From NCBI GenBank assembly GCA_937958005.1, contig CALGOB010000149.1, positions 1 through 62,796 of the forward strand: DNA of 62,796 nucleotides, given 5' to 3'. The notes under the pieces were generated by a model. It worked only from the letters and a program-made list of their open reading frames with translations, was not told where the DNA came from and searched no databases. Positions 42,421 through 51,334 of the stretch are shown in pieces (the stretch's first letter is position 1; each line of letters starts with the position of its first letter). This stretch comes from an uncultured Cyclobacteriaceae bacterium. GTDB taxonomy: Bacteria; Bacteroidota; Bacteroidia; Cytophagales; Cyclobacteriaceae. Made by a program: the position numbers and the translations under genes.

Positions 42421-43488
42421 ATGGACGATAAAAGCAAGAAATTTCTTTACGAATATTTAAATAACAATGCGCCAACAGGCTTTGAATATACAGGACAGCG
42501 CACTTGGCTAGATTATATTAACCCATATGTGGACACTTACATTACGGATACTTATGGTTCTGTAGCTGCAGTGGTTAACCCAGAGGCAAAATATAAAGTA
42601 GTTATAGAAGCACATGCTGATGAGATCAGTTGGTTTGTGAAATACATTACAGATGATGGCTACATGTATGTGGCTAGAAATGGTGGGTCAGATCATCAAA
42701 TAGCACCTTCTATGCGAGTGCATTTCCATACTAAAAAAGGCATTGTAAACGGTGTATTTGGTTGGCCAGCAATCCATGTAAGGAAAGACAAAGAAGATGC
42801 TCCTAGTTTGAAAAATATACATTTAGATGTGGGAGCGTCTTCAAAGGATGAAGTTCATGAAATGGGCATTCATATAGGAACAGTAGTGACTTTTGAAGCA
42901 GAATTGACCGAACTAAATAACAAATATTATACAGGTAGGGCACTTGATAATAGAATGGGTGGATTTGTGATTGCAGAAGTTGCAAGGAGACTTTATGAAA
43001 ATAAGGTAAAACTTCCGTTTGGTTTATATGTTGTCAATGCTGTACAAGAAGAGATCGGACTGAGAGGAGCTGAAATGATGGCCCATAGAATAGCACCAGA
43101 TGTAGCTATTGTGACTGATGTTTGTCATGACACTTACTCACCTATGTATGATAAGAAAGTGAGTGGAGATACAAAAGCAGGACTGGGACCAGTTTTATCT
43201 TATGCACCTGCAGTGCAAAATAATCTGCGTGACATGATCATAGACGTTGCCGAGAGTAAAAAAATACCATTTCAACGCATGGCTCTTTCTAGGGCAACAG
43301 GCACAGATACAGACGCATTTGCCTATTCTAGAGACGGGGTAGCATCAGCTCTTATTTCATTACCATTAAAATACATGCATACCACAGTAGAAACAGCAGC
43401 CAAAGTGGATGTTGAAAATGTAATTAACTTAATTTATGAAACAGTTTGTAAAATTGAAAACGGACAAGATTTTAGATATATTAAGTAA
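42421..43488 (+). CDS. M42-family aminopeptidase/endoglucanase-like metallopeptidase
   Basis: A 355-residue cytosolic enzyme that trims N-terminal residues from peptides, usually as a dodecamer. Metal and catalytic motifs are IEAHADEISWFV, GRALDNRMGGFV, NAVQEEIGLRGAEMMAH (catalytic Glu pair), VTDVCHDTYSPMY and the late HTTVETA His. It follows the carboxylase by 34 bp and ends in its own terminator. Confidence 0.92.
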   Translation: MDDKSKKFLYEYLNNNAPTGFEYTGQRTWLDYINPYVDTYITDTYGSVAAVVNPEAKYKVVIEAHADEISWFVKYITDDGYMYVARNGGSDHQIAPSMRVHFHTKKGIVNGVFGWPAIHVRKDKEDAPSLKNIHLDVGASSKDEVHEMGIHIGTVVTFEAELTELNNKYYTGRALDNRMGGFVIAEVARRLYENKVKLPFGLYVVNAVQEEIGLRGAEMMAHRIAPDVAIVTDVCHDTYSPMYDKKVSGDTKAGLGPVLSYAPAVQNNLRDMIIDVAESKKIPFQRMALSRATGTDTDAFAYSRDGVASALISLPLKYMHTTVETAAKVDVENVINLIYETVCKIENGQDFRYIK

Positions 43489-43512
43489 AGACTAGTAAAT
43501 GCACTAATAATC

Positions 43513-43546
43513 GGGATACTTCAAGTTTTAATGAAGTATCCCTTTT
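43513..43546 (+). terminator. Terminator after the M42 peptidase gene
   Basis: GGGATACTTCA (43513-43523) pairs perfectly with TGAAGTATCCC (43532-43542), followed by TTTT. Repeat B copy 2 begins inside this T run. Confidence 0.85.
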
Positions 43547-43654
43547 AATCCCTAAGGGATATTAATTCCCCTGGCCGGGCACCCCGACTCTTGAGTCGAT
43601 CATTAAATTATTGCCCATAGATACCCCGTACCCTTGGGTCGGGGTTGGTTCATT
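43544..43654 (+). repeat. Repeat B copy 2 (111 bp, long form)
   Basis: As copy 1 but with an extra 14 bp (CTGGCCGGGCACC region) after TTAATTCCC. It starts in the T run of the preceding terminator and ends 10 bp before the ATG of the next gene. Its 3' part adds an in-frame ATG at 43611 to that gene's frame. Confidence 0.88.
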
Positions 43655-43664
43655 TTATAAAACA

Positions 43665-44438
43665 ATGCCAACAGTAAAAGATCAAACAGGTTATGAAATT
43701 CAAGTAGATGAACCTGCAAAACGGATTATTTCATTAGTACCCTCGCAAACAGAGCTATTAATTGATTTAATCGGTACGGAAAAAGTAGTTGGCAGGACTA
43801 AATTTTGTATCCATCCTCGAAATGAAATTAGCAAGATCCCAATTGTAGGAGGGACTAAAAAGTTTGATTTCTCTAAAATAGATGAGCTGAAACCTGATTT
43901 AATCATTGCTAATAAAGAAGAAAATTATAAAGAAGGTGTTGAGATTTTACGTAAAAAATTTCCTGTATGGACCAGTGATATATTTAATTTAAAGGATAAC
44001 TATGAAATGATTACAGCAGTAGGAAATTTGATAGGAGAAAAAGAGCGGGCCAATCAGTTAGTGAAAGAGACACAAGCTAGTTTTGAGAAAGTTCAAAAAA
44101 CTAAAAAAGGCAGTGTTTTGTATTTTATTTGGCAGAAACCTTATATGGTAGCTGGTAAAAGTACTTTTGTTGATAGTTTACTTACCTATCTGGGTTATAA
44201 TAATAAGTGTATACAGATGCGGTACCCTGAAATGGATCAATATATTTTAGATAAATTAGACCCTGATTTTATTTTTCTCTCTTCAGAGCCTTTTCCGTTT
44301 AAAGAAAAACATGTTGTCAGTTTTCAGGAGATGTTTCCTAATTCTGAAGTGATACTGGTAGATGGTGAAATGTTTAGCTGGTATGGTAGTAGGCTTTTAA
44401 AAGCGGGATCATACTTTTTAAATAGCTTACCATCATAA
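43665..44438 (+). CDS. Helical-backbone metal receptor-like (BtuF/TroA fold) protein, no signal peptide
   Basis: A 257-residue protein with the fold of vitamin B12 or iron-siderophore binding proteins: KRIISLVPSQTELLIDLIG (about 21-39), VVGRTKFCIHP, VGGTKKFDFSKIDELKPDLII, and a C-terminal half with PDFIFLSSEPFPF. The frame is open back to an ATG at 43611, but those 18 codons are repeat B sequence, so ATG 43665 is preferred. Without a signal peptide it would be cytoplasmic. No ABC permease or ATPase is nearby. Confidence 0.82.
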   Translation: MPTVKDQTGYEIQVDEPAKRIISLVPSQTELLIDLIGTEKVVGRTKFCIHPRNEISKIPIVGGTKKFDFSKIDELKPDLIIANKEENYKEGVEILRKKFPVWTSDIFNLKDNYEMITAVGNLIGEKERANQLVKETQASFEKVQKTKKGSVLYFIWQKPYMVAGKSTFVDSLLTYLGYNNKCIQMRYPEMDQYILDKLDPDFIFLSSEPFPFKEKHVVSFQEMFPNSEVILVDGEMFSWYGSRLLKAGSYFLNSLPS

Positions 44439-44605
44439 ATCTGATCATCGTATTAAATATTAAATTAACCCAGGTTTTGCTTAAAACGCAGATTTAAGTA
44501 TTTCACATACCATAACTGTCTATTCGTCATAAAAAATTCTTGCTTTTAGAACAGTAGTATAAATTCGAAATGTGCAACTCATAACTTTGAATTAATTACT
44601 ACTAT

Positions 44606-45289
44606 ATGATCAACATTGCTAATTACTTCGCTCATATTTCGTTAAATAACCTTTCTGTATCAATGAAAGGTTTTGAAAAAACAGACTTACATATACTCAC
44701 AGAATTTTTTAATCAAGTCAATATTCATTTGCCAATAGATTTTGATTTTAGTTATATACTAGTTGGATTAGGCACCACTATGTTTTTCTTAACTACGCTT
44801 TTCACAGGAAGTACAAGTTTTACAAGTATAAGGCCAGTATCAAAAGATTTCAATGAATTACAACGCTTAAAAGCTGTCTTAGAAACTAAAAGTATGCAGC
44901 TTGAGGAGGCTAAAGCTATTATAGAAAAACAGAGTTTTTTGTTAAAAAAGTATGGAGTAACCAATAACACAGAAAATAGACATGCCGAAAAATTAGAAAA
45001 ACTATTTAACTCCGTATTATTAACAGAACACAGCTGGGCAGAATTTAAGAAGACATTTGATAGCGTTCATTATGGCTTTTTAACAAGCTTGAAAATGAGG
45101 TATTCAGATTTGACCGAAGGAGAAAAACGTTTATCGGTCTTAATAAAATTAAAAATTTCTACTAAAGACATGGCGAGAATGCTAGGTATTTCACCTAACA
45201 GCATCATTAAATCTAGGTATAGACTCAAGAAGAAGATCTGCAAATCTGAGCCAGACAAATCTTTGGAAGAAGTCATTCTTGAGATTTGA
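44606..45289 (+). CDS. Membrane-tethered regulator with LuxR-like C-terminal HTH
   Basis: A 227-residue protein. A hydrophobic helix (about 48-67), a coiled coil (about 82-115) and a C-terminal helix-turn-helix (about 169-212: DLTEGEKRLSVLIKLKIST...MARMLGISPNSIIKSRYRL) are visible. This HTH type ends many Bacteroidota sensor-regulators that carry TPR or beta-propeller inputs; here the N-terminal input part is short. It may respond to an envelope signal, but the target genes are unknown. The nearest downstream gene is the binding protein at 45417. Confidence 0.75.
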   Translation: MINIANYFAHISLNNLSVSMKGFEKTDLHILTEFFNQVNIHLPIDFDFSYILVGLGTTMFFLTTLFTGSTSFTSIRPVSKDFNELQRLKAVLETKSMQLEEAKAIIEKQSFLLKKYGVTNNTENRHAEKLEKLFNSVLLTEHSWAEFKKTFDSVHYGFLTSLKMRYSDLTEGEKRLSVLIKLKISTKDMARMLGISPNSIIKSRYRLKKKICKSEPDKSLEEVILEI

Positions 45290-45416
45290 GTTAATTCATT
45301 CCCTATTAAACTCAAAAACTAAGAAACAGAGAGTGTTATTCTAAGTATGTTTTTTCGAATCAAACATGCTTAAAATAATAATTGAATTATTAAGAACATT
45401 AAATAAAGGACTAATT

Positions 45417-46577
45417 ATGACACCAGTTACCATGGGATTTTTATCTCCATATTCAAGCATCTATCCATATTTTGGGCCTCATTTACAAACAGGTTTTTAT
45501 CTTGGTCTTGATCAGGATCCAAATAGAAAAACTGATATTGAAATAATTCCTGAGTTTTCGGGGACAGGGAGTATAAGAGAAGTTGAAAGTGCTACTAAAA
45601 AACTCTTGCAATTTAATAATGTGGATATTTTGTCTGGAATGATTGGTTATAAATCATTGCCCGATATAGTACCGCTGATTGCTAAAAGGAATAAAACAAG
45701 TTTTTTCTTTGATATGGGAGAGCTTTTACCGCCAAATGAGCCTTTAGGAGATGGTTTTTTCTTTAATTCATTACAACTATATCAAAGTGAATATGCATTA
45801 GGGTATTGGGCTCAGAAAGAGTTTAGTGGGATAGGTTCTTTAGTGATGCCTATCTATAATGCGGGCTATAATTTAAATGTAGCATTTCAAGCAGGGGTTG
45901 GTGCTGCAGGTGGAGATTCTTTACTGGTTTCTACTATTCATCACAAACACGATGATCCACATCACCTCGATATTGAAGCCATTATGAAGAAGCTCAGGCA
46001 AGAAGCTCCTGCTTACGTGCATGCAATATTTGTTGGCCCTCAAGGCAATGAATTTATGGAAGCATGGAAAGCTGAGACCTGGACAAAAGATATTCCATTA
46101 TTAGTGGCTGAGAATATGCTTTACGAAGACATGCTGGGAGATATTCAAAACCTTGGATTGGATTTATATGGCGCTACTTCCTGGAATGCAAATTCAGAGG
46201 ATAAGCATAATGTTAAATTCGTTAAGAAATTTAAAGAAAATACTGGGCAGTCAGCAAACATCTATGCACTGTTAGGTTATGAGGCAGGGTTATTATTTAA
46301 AGAATGGTTGCCTTATTTGAAAAAAAGAGACTGGGATACTGTATGGAAAGGCTTTTCACAAACCGTGTTAGAAGGCCCACGTGGACCAAGAAAATTTGTT
46401 TTCGAAAATGACTTGCTGTCACCTGAGATTGACATTGTGAAAGTTAGTTGCCGTAATGAAAGAATTAGTTCATTGGTTATTGATAGAGGCACCACGCTTA
46501 GTCAAAACGATAATCTGTTAAATCCATTCGATGATGGGTTCAACAGTGGTTGGGTGAATCCATATTTGTGCATATAA
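45417..46577 (+). CDS. Periplasmic-binding-protein type I (Leu/Ile/Val-binding-like) protein, no signal peptide
   Basis: A protein of 386 residues from ATG 45417; an earlier ATG at 45366 would add 17 residues. The sequence VTMGFLSPYSSIYPYFGPHLQTG, read from the start, has the first strand of a type I binding protein. YALGYWAQKEFSGIGSLVMP and IYALLGYEAGLLFKEWL match the second lobe. Neither start gives a convincing signal peptide; the alternative one gives only a short amphipathic helix. No transporter genes lie beside it. It may be a cytoplasmic sensor or scaffold. Confidence 0.72.
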   Translation: MTPVTMGFLSPYSSIYPYFGPHLQTGFYLGLDQDPNRKTDIEIIPEFSGTGSIREVESATKKLLQFNNVDILSGMIGYKSLPDIVPLIAKRNKTSFFFDMGELLPPNEPLGDGFFFNSLQLYQSEYALGYWAQKEFSGIGSLVMPIYNAGYNLNVAFQAGVGAAGGDSLLVSTIHHKHDDPHHLDIEAIMKKLRQEAPAYVHAIFVGPQGNEFMEAWKAETWTKDIPLLVAENMLYEDMLGDIQNLGLDLYGATSWNANSEDKHNVKFVKKFKENTGQSANIYALLGYEAGLLFKEWLPYLKKRDWDTVWKGFSQTVLEGPRGPRKFVFENDLLSPEIDIVKVSCRNERISSLVIDRGTTLSQNDNLLNPFDDGFNSGWVNPYLCI

Positions 46578-46598
46578 TTTCTCAGCAAATTATATTTT

Positions 46599-46778
46599 AA
46601 CCCGAATGATGCATTAGACTTTTAAGAGAAAATCATAAATGGCAGTTAGATAGCTGCTTAAATTCTGATTTGCAACGCAGACATAGTCTCCATTATGGTG
46701 AGCAGGAAATTAGGATTTAAGTGGCTAGATGACTGTTAGTTATGGTTTGTATCAAATTTCTAATGCATCATTCGGGTT
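46599..46778 (+). repeat. Repeat A copy 3: 180-bp imperfect palindrome
   Basis: Full copy with intact terminal inverted repeats (AACCCGAATGATGCATTAG and CTAATGCATCATTCGGGTT). In the inner stem 35 of 38 positions pair as Watson-Crick or G.U on the plus strand. It fills most of the gap between two convergent genes. Confidence 0.88.
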
Positions 46779-46874
46779 TAATCCTTTTTGGACTTGCGAA
46801 TGATCAATAGAACTAGACTTGAGTTCTATTGATGATTCTCTTTAGTAGTACCTATCATTTGAACAGTACTTGTA

Positions 46875-47762
46875 TTATTCCAAAATAACACCAGGCCTTG
46901 TACCAAGGCTAGCTAATTTATTACCACTAACAAGTCCATCGTTGGTTGATATAATATCAAGTCTGACAAAAGTCTTATCCTTACAAACAACGAATATACC
47001 CTCTTGAGCTGTTGAATGTACAATGGTTCCAGGCAGAGGATTTTGACCATTTGGTAAGTTTATTTGAGCAACAGATACCTCGAAGATATGTAGAGGATTT
47101 TGCATTATTTTTGTTTTGGCACCCTGATATTTTGGGTTACTGGCATTGACAAGCCTTTCGATTTCAATGGCATTCATTTCTGCCCATGAAATTACAGTGT
47201 CTTGTTCTGTTACCTTGCCAAAGTAGCCAACATTAGTTTCACCCTGACTGATATTGTCGTTCTGACCTGCTATAATTTGGTCAACTAAATTAATACATAG
47301 GTTACTGAGTCTAGCGCTTAGCAAACCGTAATATTCGCCTGGCATAATATCTACTGGTATTTCTTTAATGATATTGCCAGCATCCAACTGATCAGTCAGT
47401 TCATGAATTGTTATATAAGCATGAGCATCAGCAGATTTTAATGTCCTAAATAGTGGATCTGCACCCCTGTTTTCCGGTAATTTCCCAAAATGTATATTGA
47501 TCATTCTTACATTAGGCAATAGGTTGATTTTATTAGGGTATCCAAAAGAGATAATTAAATCTGTATTGTTATTTGGGTTTAGGTTTTTAGGATGGTCAAT
47601 AAACTTTAAGTACTGATCAGGGACAGTATTAGAAAAAAAATCAGCTGCTCCATCCACTGTTTTTGGTACAATAACCCCATTCAATAAGTTTTTTTGCTTT
47701 AAATGATGAATGAGTGGAATACTTTGTTGTGAGGCGGTAGCGATTTCTATTTTTTGATACAT
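46875..47762 (-). CDS. Formyltransferase (methionyl-tRNA/sugar formyltransferase-like)
   Basis: A 295-residue enzyme that would transfer a formyl group from 10-formyl-THF to an amine. The catalytic Asn-His-Asp triad is seen as N89 and H91 in MINIHFGKLPENRGADP and D127 in QLDAGNI. A C-terminal OB-like domain follows (about 200-295, with SNPKYQGAKTKI and LPGTIVHS). The divergence from house-keeping Fmt and the accessory setting suggest an amino-sugar or secondary-metabolite substrate, as for ArnA- or WlaRD-like enzymes; this is inference. Confidence 0.82.
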   Translation of the reverse strand: MYQKIEIATASQQSIPLIHHLKQKNLLNGVIVPKTVDGAADFFSNTVPDQYLKFIDHPKNLNPNNNTDLIISFGYPNKINLLPNVRMINIHFGKLPENRGADPLFRTLKSADAHAYITIHELTDQLDAGNIIKEIPVDIMPGEYYGLLSARLSNLCINLVDQIIAGQNDNISQGETNVGYFGKVTEQDTVISWAEMNAIEIERLVNASNPKYQGAKTKIMQNPLHIFEVSVAQINLPNGQNPLPGTIVHSTAQEGIFVVCKDKTFVRLDIISTNDGLVSGNKLASLGTRPGVILE

Positions 47763-48051
47763 AATAAATGAGTTTTGCGCTCGGAATTTAAATGAAGTAA
47801 GTCTAAAAAAGGAATTGTTAGATGGACAATTGTACAGACTAATTCCATTGGTTTTATTGTCTATTTATTTGTCTACTAATATTTAGCTTTCATCGGAATT
47901 TAAAAGGCTAAATTAGGCTTGGATTTTAAGTAAGAACCAAGTATTTGAAGCTGATAAGATTCAGGTATGAATTAATTTTTAAATGATGAATAACAACATA
48001 ATACCTGAATTTTAACAATAAATAAAATTTTCTTAAACTAAATAAATAACG

Positions 48052-48567
48052 ATGTCAAATCCTTTTTTAGCCCAAATCATCCGATTCGCAGGTAATTTTG
48101 CAATCCAAGGTTGGGCATTATGCTATGGGCAGTTATTGCCTATTAGCTCAAACTCTGCACTATTTTCAATATTAGGTACTATATACGGAGGTGATGGTCG
48201 AACTACCTTTGCGCTTCCTGACCTAAGAGGCAGAGTACCCATGCATTGGGGGCATGGCTCTGGACGAGTACCTCGTTTAATCGGTCAGAGAGGTGGAGTA
48301 GAAACTGTGGTGTTGGTGACAAGTGAGATACCAAGTCATAACCACGTAGTGAATCCAAGATACACAAGTGCTGGTACTTCAACGTCACCAGCAAATGCCT
48401 ATGCTTCAGCTGTCGCATTTCCTGTTTATGGCACCAGCCCATCAGGAGATATGGGGGAGGCTGCGGTAGGTCACACTGGAGGTTCTCAATCCCACGAAAA
48501 TCGCCAGCCATTTAACACTTTGAATTACGAAATTGCTTTGCAAGGTGTGTACCCATCTCGAAGCTAA
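48052..48567 (+). CDS. Phage tail collar domain protein 1 (MdpB-like)
   Basis: A 171-residue protein of the microcystin-dependent-protein/tail-collar family. Seen are FAGNFAIQGWALCYGQLLPI (3' of residue 12), LGTIYGGDGRTTFALPDLRG (about 43-62, the collar motif) and SEIPSHNHVVNPRY, ending ALQGVYPSRS. These resemble short tail fibres but the gene is not in a prophage. It is first of three tandem paralogs. It has no signal peptide. Role unknown; attachment or surface display is a guess. Confidence 0.88.
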   Translation: MSNPFLAQIIRFAGNFAIQGWALCYGQLLPISSNSALFSILGTIYGGDGRTTFALPDLRGRVPMHWGHGSGRVPRLIGQRGGVETVVLVTSEIPSHNHVVNPRYTSAGTSTSPANAYASAVAFPVYGTSPSGDMGEAAVGHTGGSQSHENRQPFNTLNYEIALQGVYPSRS

Positions 48568-48692
48568 TTGAGTGACGGTGCGGAATTGTTGTTTGATTTT
48601 CGATCAAGCTTCTACACACAATAGGTTTGAGTATATCAGGCCTTTATGGGAAAAGAAAACATTTCAAAAAGACTTTTAAAAAATAATAAGAT

Positions 48693-49205
48693 ATGGATCA
48701 ATTTTTAGGGCAAGGCACCATATTTGGTGGGAATTTTGCCGTACGACAATGGGCATTTTGCAATGGACAGTTATTGCCTATTTCCTCTAATTCCGCGTTA
48801 TTTTCATTGCTGGGAACCATTTATGGCGGTGATGGCCGAACTACTTTTGCACTGCCTGATTTAAGAGGAAGATTTAACATGCATTGGGGTTCAGGACCAG
48901 GCCTTACTCCCAGATCAATTGGAGTAAGCGGAGGAGCAGAGACCCATACACTAGTTCTGTCAGAGTTACCTTCACATAATCACATCGTACTTCCCAGGTT
49001 TGCTAATACAGGTACTACCAATGTTCCTGCTGATGCTTACCCAGCAACTGCTGCGCAGCCCGCTTATGGTGCTGCAATAGGTGGCAACATGGGGGCTGCA
49101 GATGTAGGTAACGCAGGTGGAGGACAAGCGCACGAAAATACACAGCCGTTCCTCTGCGTGACACATTTGATTGCATTGCAGGGTGTTTTTCCTTCAAGAG
49201 ATTAA
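48693..49205 (+). CDS. Phage tail collar domain protein 2 (MdpB-like)
   Basis: A 170-residue paralog of the preceding gene, with the same blocks: FGGNFAVRQWAFCNGQLLPI, LGTIYGGDGRTTFALPDLRG, LPSHNHIVLPRF and ALQGVFPSRD. It lies 125 bp after copy 1. The A-rich leader AAAAAGACTTTTAAAAAATA just before its start recurs before copy 3. No phage structural gene is near. Confidence 0.88.
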   Translation: MDQFLGQGTIFGGNFAVRQWAFCNGQLLPISSNSALFSLLGTIYGGDGRTTFALPDLRGRFNMHWGSGPGLTPRSIGVSGGAETHTLVLSELPSHNHIVLPRFANTGTTNVPADAYPATAAQPAYGAAIGGNMGAADVGNAGGGQAHENTQPFLCVTHLIALQGVFPSRD

Positions 49206-49427
49206 TAGAACGGAAATAAAATTCATGTGTCAGTATTACGTATAGCTACTTTGTAATTAATCAAAAACGATGGACGCCTTTGATGCTGCAAGTGGTTACA
49301 CAGAGCGAATAAAAACATGAATTATAGTGCTGATGTCAGTGGTGTATTTTAGTTAGTTTATAACTTGATCACGATCTAGGCAATAAGAAATAATTAAATA
49401 TTATAAAAGACTTTAAAAAAAATAATT

Positions 49428-49946
49428 ATGAATCCATTTATAGCAGAAGTAGATTGGTGGGGGGGGAATTTTGCCCCTAGGTCCTGGGCATTTTGCAATG
49501 GGCAACTGCTAGCGATAGCAAGTAATACTGCACTTTTTTCACTGATAGGTTGTACCTATGGCGGTGATTGCCGGACTTCATTTGCTTTGCCTGACCTGAG
49601 GGGTAGGGTAACAATAGGAGAAGGTAGAGGCCCTGGTCTCAGTAGTTATCAATTAGGTCAGCGAGGTGGTCAAGAGAATGTAGTCTTAATTATTCCAACG
49701 ATGCCCTCCCATAATCACGTGGTAAAACCAAGATATTCCGATGCCCCTTCAGTGCCTAATCCTGCGAACGCTTATGTAGGCCAGCTGCCAGCAAACGCCA
49801 CGCATGTGGGAACTACTCCAAACGGGAATATGGGAGTAGCAACTGTGTCTAACTCTGGTTCAACTCAGGATCATAATAACATGGCGCCGTATCTGGCTAC
49901 CTCACACGTAATAGCAATGTTTGGTATTTTTCCTTCGAGATCATAA
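49428..49946 (+). CDS. Phage tail collar domain protein 3 (MdpB-like)
   Basis: A 172-residue paralog, the most divergent: WWGGNFAPRSWAFCNGQLLA, CTYGGDCRTSFALPDLRG (an extra Cys replaces Gly in the collar motif) and MPSHNHVVKPRY, ending MFGIFPSRS. It has two additional Cys (C53, C58 region). It lies 222 bp after copy 2 and is followed by a terminator at 49994. Confidence 0.88.
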   Translation: MNPFIAEVDWWGGNFAPRSWAFCNGQLLAIASNTALFSLIGCTYGGDCRTSFALPDLRGRVTIGEGRGPGLSSYQLGQRGGQENVVLIIPTMPSHNHVVKPRYSDAPSVPNPANAYVGQLPANATHVGTTPNGNMGVATVSNSGSTQDHNNMAPYLATSHVIAMFGIFPSRS

Positions 49947-49993
49947 AGAAGTATTTTTATCAAGCTTTATAAAGAGTTCGTTTAAACGATAAG

Positions 49994-50032
49994 AGAAAAC
50001 TATCCTAACTAATAGGGATAGTTTTCTTTTTT
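49994..50032 (+). terminator. Terminator after the tail-collar genes
   Basis: AGAAAACTATCC (49994-50005) pairs perfectly with GGATAGTTTTCT (50016-50027), followed by TTTTT. It separates the three collar genes from the ATP-grasp gene. Confidence 0.88.
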
Positions 50033-50134
50033 GTGTCAAAAAATCAGTCTTGAATATCGTTTTTTAGCTCATGATCTTGTATTTCTAGGGTGGAAAAATA
50101 TGGCGGATTAACCGCTAAATAATAACTTACCAAT

Positions 50135-51286
50135 ATGCCAGAAACAATTCTTGTAATGGGGGGAGGTACTTTTCAGGTGGGTCTGATTCGTTTTTTGAAA
50201 CAGCACCACTATGAGGTACATGTAGTTGCCAATGATCTTATGAATAATCGGTTGCCTTTGGCAGATTTTATACATCATGATAATTACCTTGATTTTAATA
50301 GGTTATTAGAGATTATTGCAGGAACCAATGCAATTCAACTTTTACTTGTAGCATCAGAGGCAGGACTCATCGTTCAAGCAAAAATTCAACAATTACTAGG
50401 TTGGAAAGGCTTGACCACTGACTTCGTAGATTTGTTTGCAGATAAATTTCAATATAAAGAATTACTACATAAGCATAAAATTCCTGTTCCTCAGGTACTG
50501 CGAATTAATCAAAAAAAACAATTTGAAAGTTTTACCTCTCAATTCCCACAGGGTGTGGTATTGAAACCTACCAAAGGTAGTGGTAGTAAAGGTGTCTTCT
50601 ATAGGCATCACGGAGGTTTCTCAGGTGAATTACCTGATTATTTGGTAGAGGAATATATAGATGGAATTGAATATGGTGGTGATTTTATGGTGGGTAAGAG
50701 CAAAGTGATCTTTTACTATCCTACTGTAAAGTCAAAAAATGAGAATTGGGTACCTACCGGACATGTTATTTTGCAGCATGTTGAAGATTATCAAATTTTA
50801 TTAGACCTAGTAAATAAGGTAACAGAAAGGTTGATATTACCGGATGGTGTATACAATGTAGATATTGTAGTTTCAGAAGGAAAACCTTTTTTGATTGATT
50901 TTTCTCCTAGAATTGGAGGGAATTGTATCCCTGATTTGATGCAATTTTCATGGCAGGTAAATGAATGGCAATATCAACTTGAAATACTTTTGAATGGTGA
51001 GATCACCCCTATATCTCCTAATTGGTCTGGTTCTTATGGAGTTTATATCATTGGTACAAATGAAAATGGGAAATTGCATAGTTTCTTAGATCATCAGTTT
51101 GATGATCAGGAAGCACTGGTAGAAGTGTTTTGGAAAATAAAAATAGGCGAAGAAGTATTGCCATTTGACGAAGGAGCAAATCATATAGGATATGTCATTT
51201 ACAAGGCAGGAAGTGACAAAGAGGTACTACTACTTCAAAAGAAAATTGAATCATTTCGGTGGTTTGAACTCAAGCCAACATCCTGA
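50135..51286 (+). CDS. ATP-grasp family carboxylate-amine ligase
   Basis: A 383-residue enzyme. The N-terminal preATP-grasp part has ILVMGGGTFQVGLIRFL. The ATP-grasp core has GVVLKPTKGSGSKGVFYR (about 142-159), VEEYIDGIEYGGDFMVG and the Mg-binding VDIVVSEGKPFLIDFSPRIGG (to about 273). Such enzymes join a carboxylate to an amine through an acyl phosphate. Substrates cannot be read from sequence. It is transcribed toward the aminotransferase gene (convergent). Confidence 0.87.
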   Translation: MPETILVMGGGTFQVGLIRFLKQHHYEVHVVANDLMNNRLPLADFIHHDNYLDFNRLLEIIAGTNAIQLLLVASEAGLIVQAKIQQLLGWKGLTTDFVDLFADKFQYKELLHKHKIPVPQVLRINQKKQFESFTSQFPQGVVLKPTKGSGSKGVFYRHHGGFSGELPDYLVEEYIDGIEYGGDFMVGKSKVIFYYPTVKSKNENWVPTGHVILQHVEDYQILLDLVNKVTERLILPDGVYNVDIVVSEGKPFLIDFSPRIGGNCIPDLMQFSWQVNEWQYQLEILLNGEITPISPNWSGSYGVYIIGTNENGKLHSFLDHQFDDQEALVEVFWKIKIGEEVLPFDEGANHIGYVIYKAGSDKEVLLLQKKIESFRWFELKPTS

Positions 51287-51334
51287 AAATTTTGATACCA
51301 GAAGAATTATTTTAAAACTGAAGTGTACAGCGAG

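Noticed and set aside
48052-49946. Collar genes as part of a prophage
   Set aside because: No other phage structural, replication, integration or lysis genes are visible on either side.
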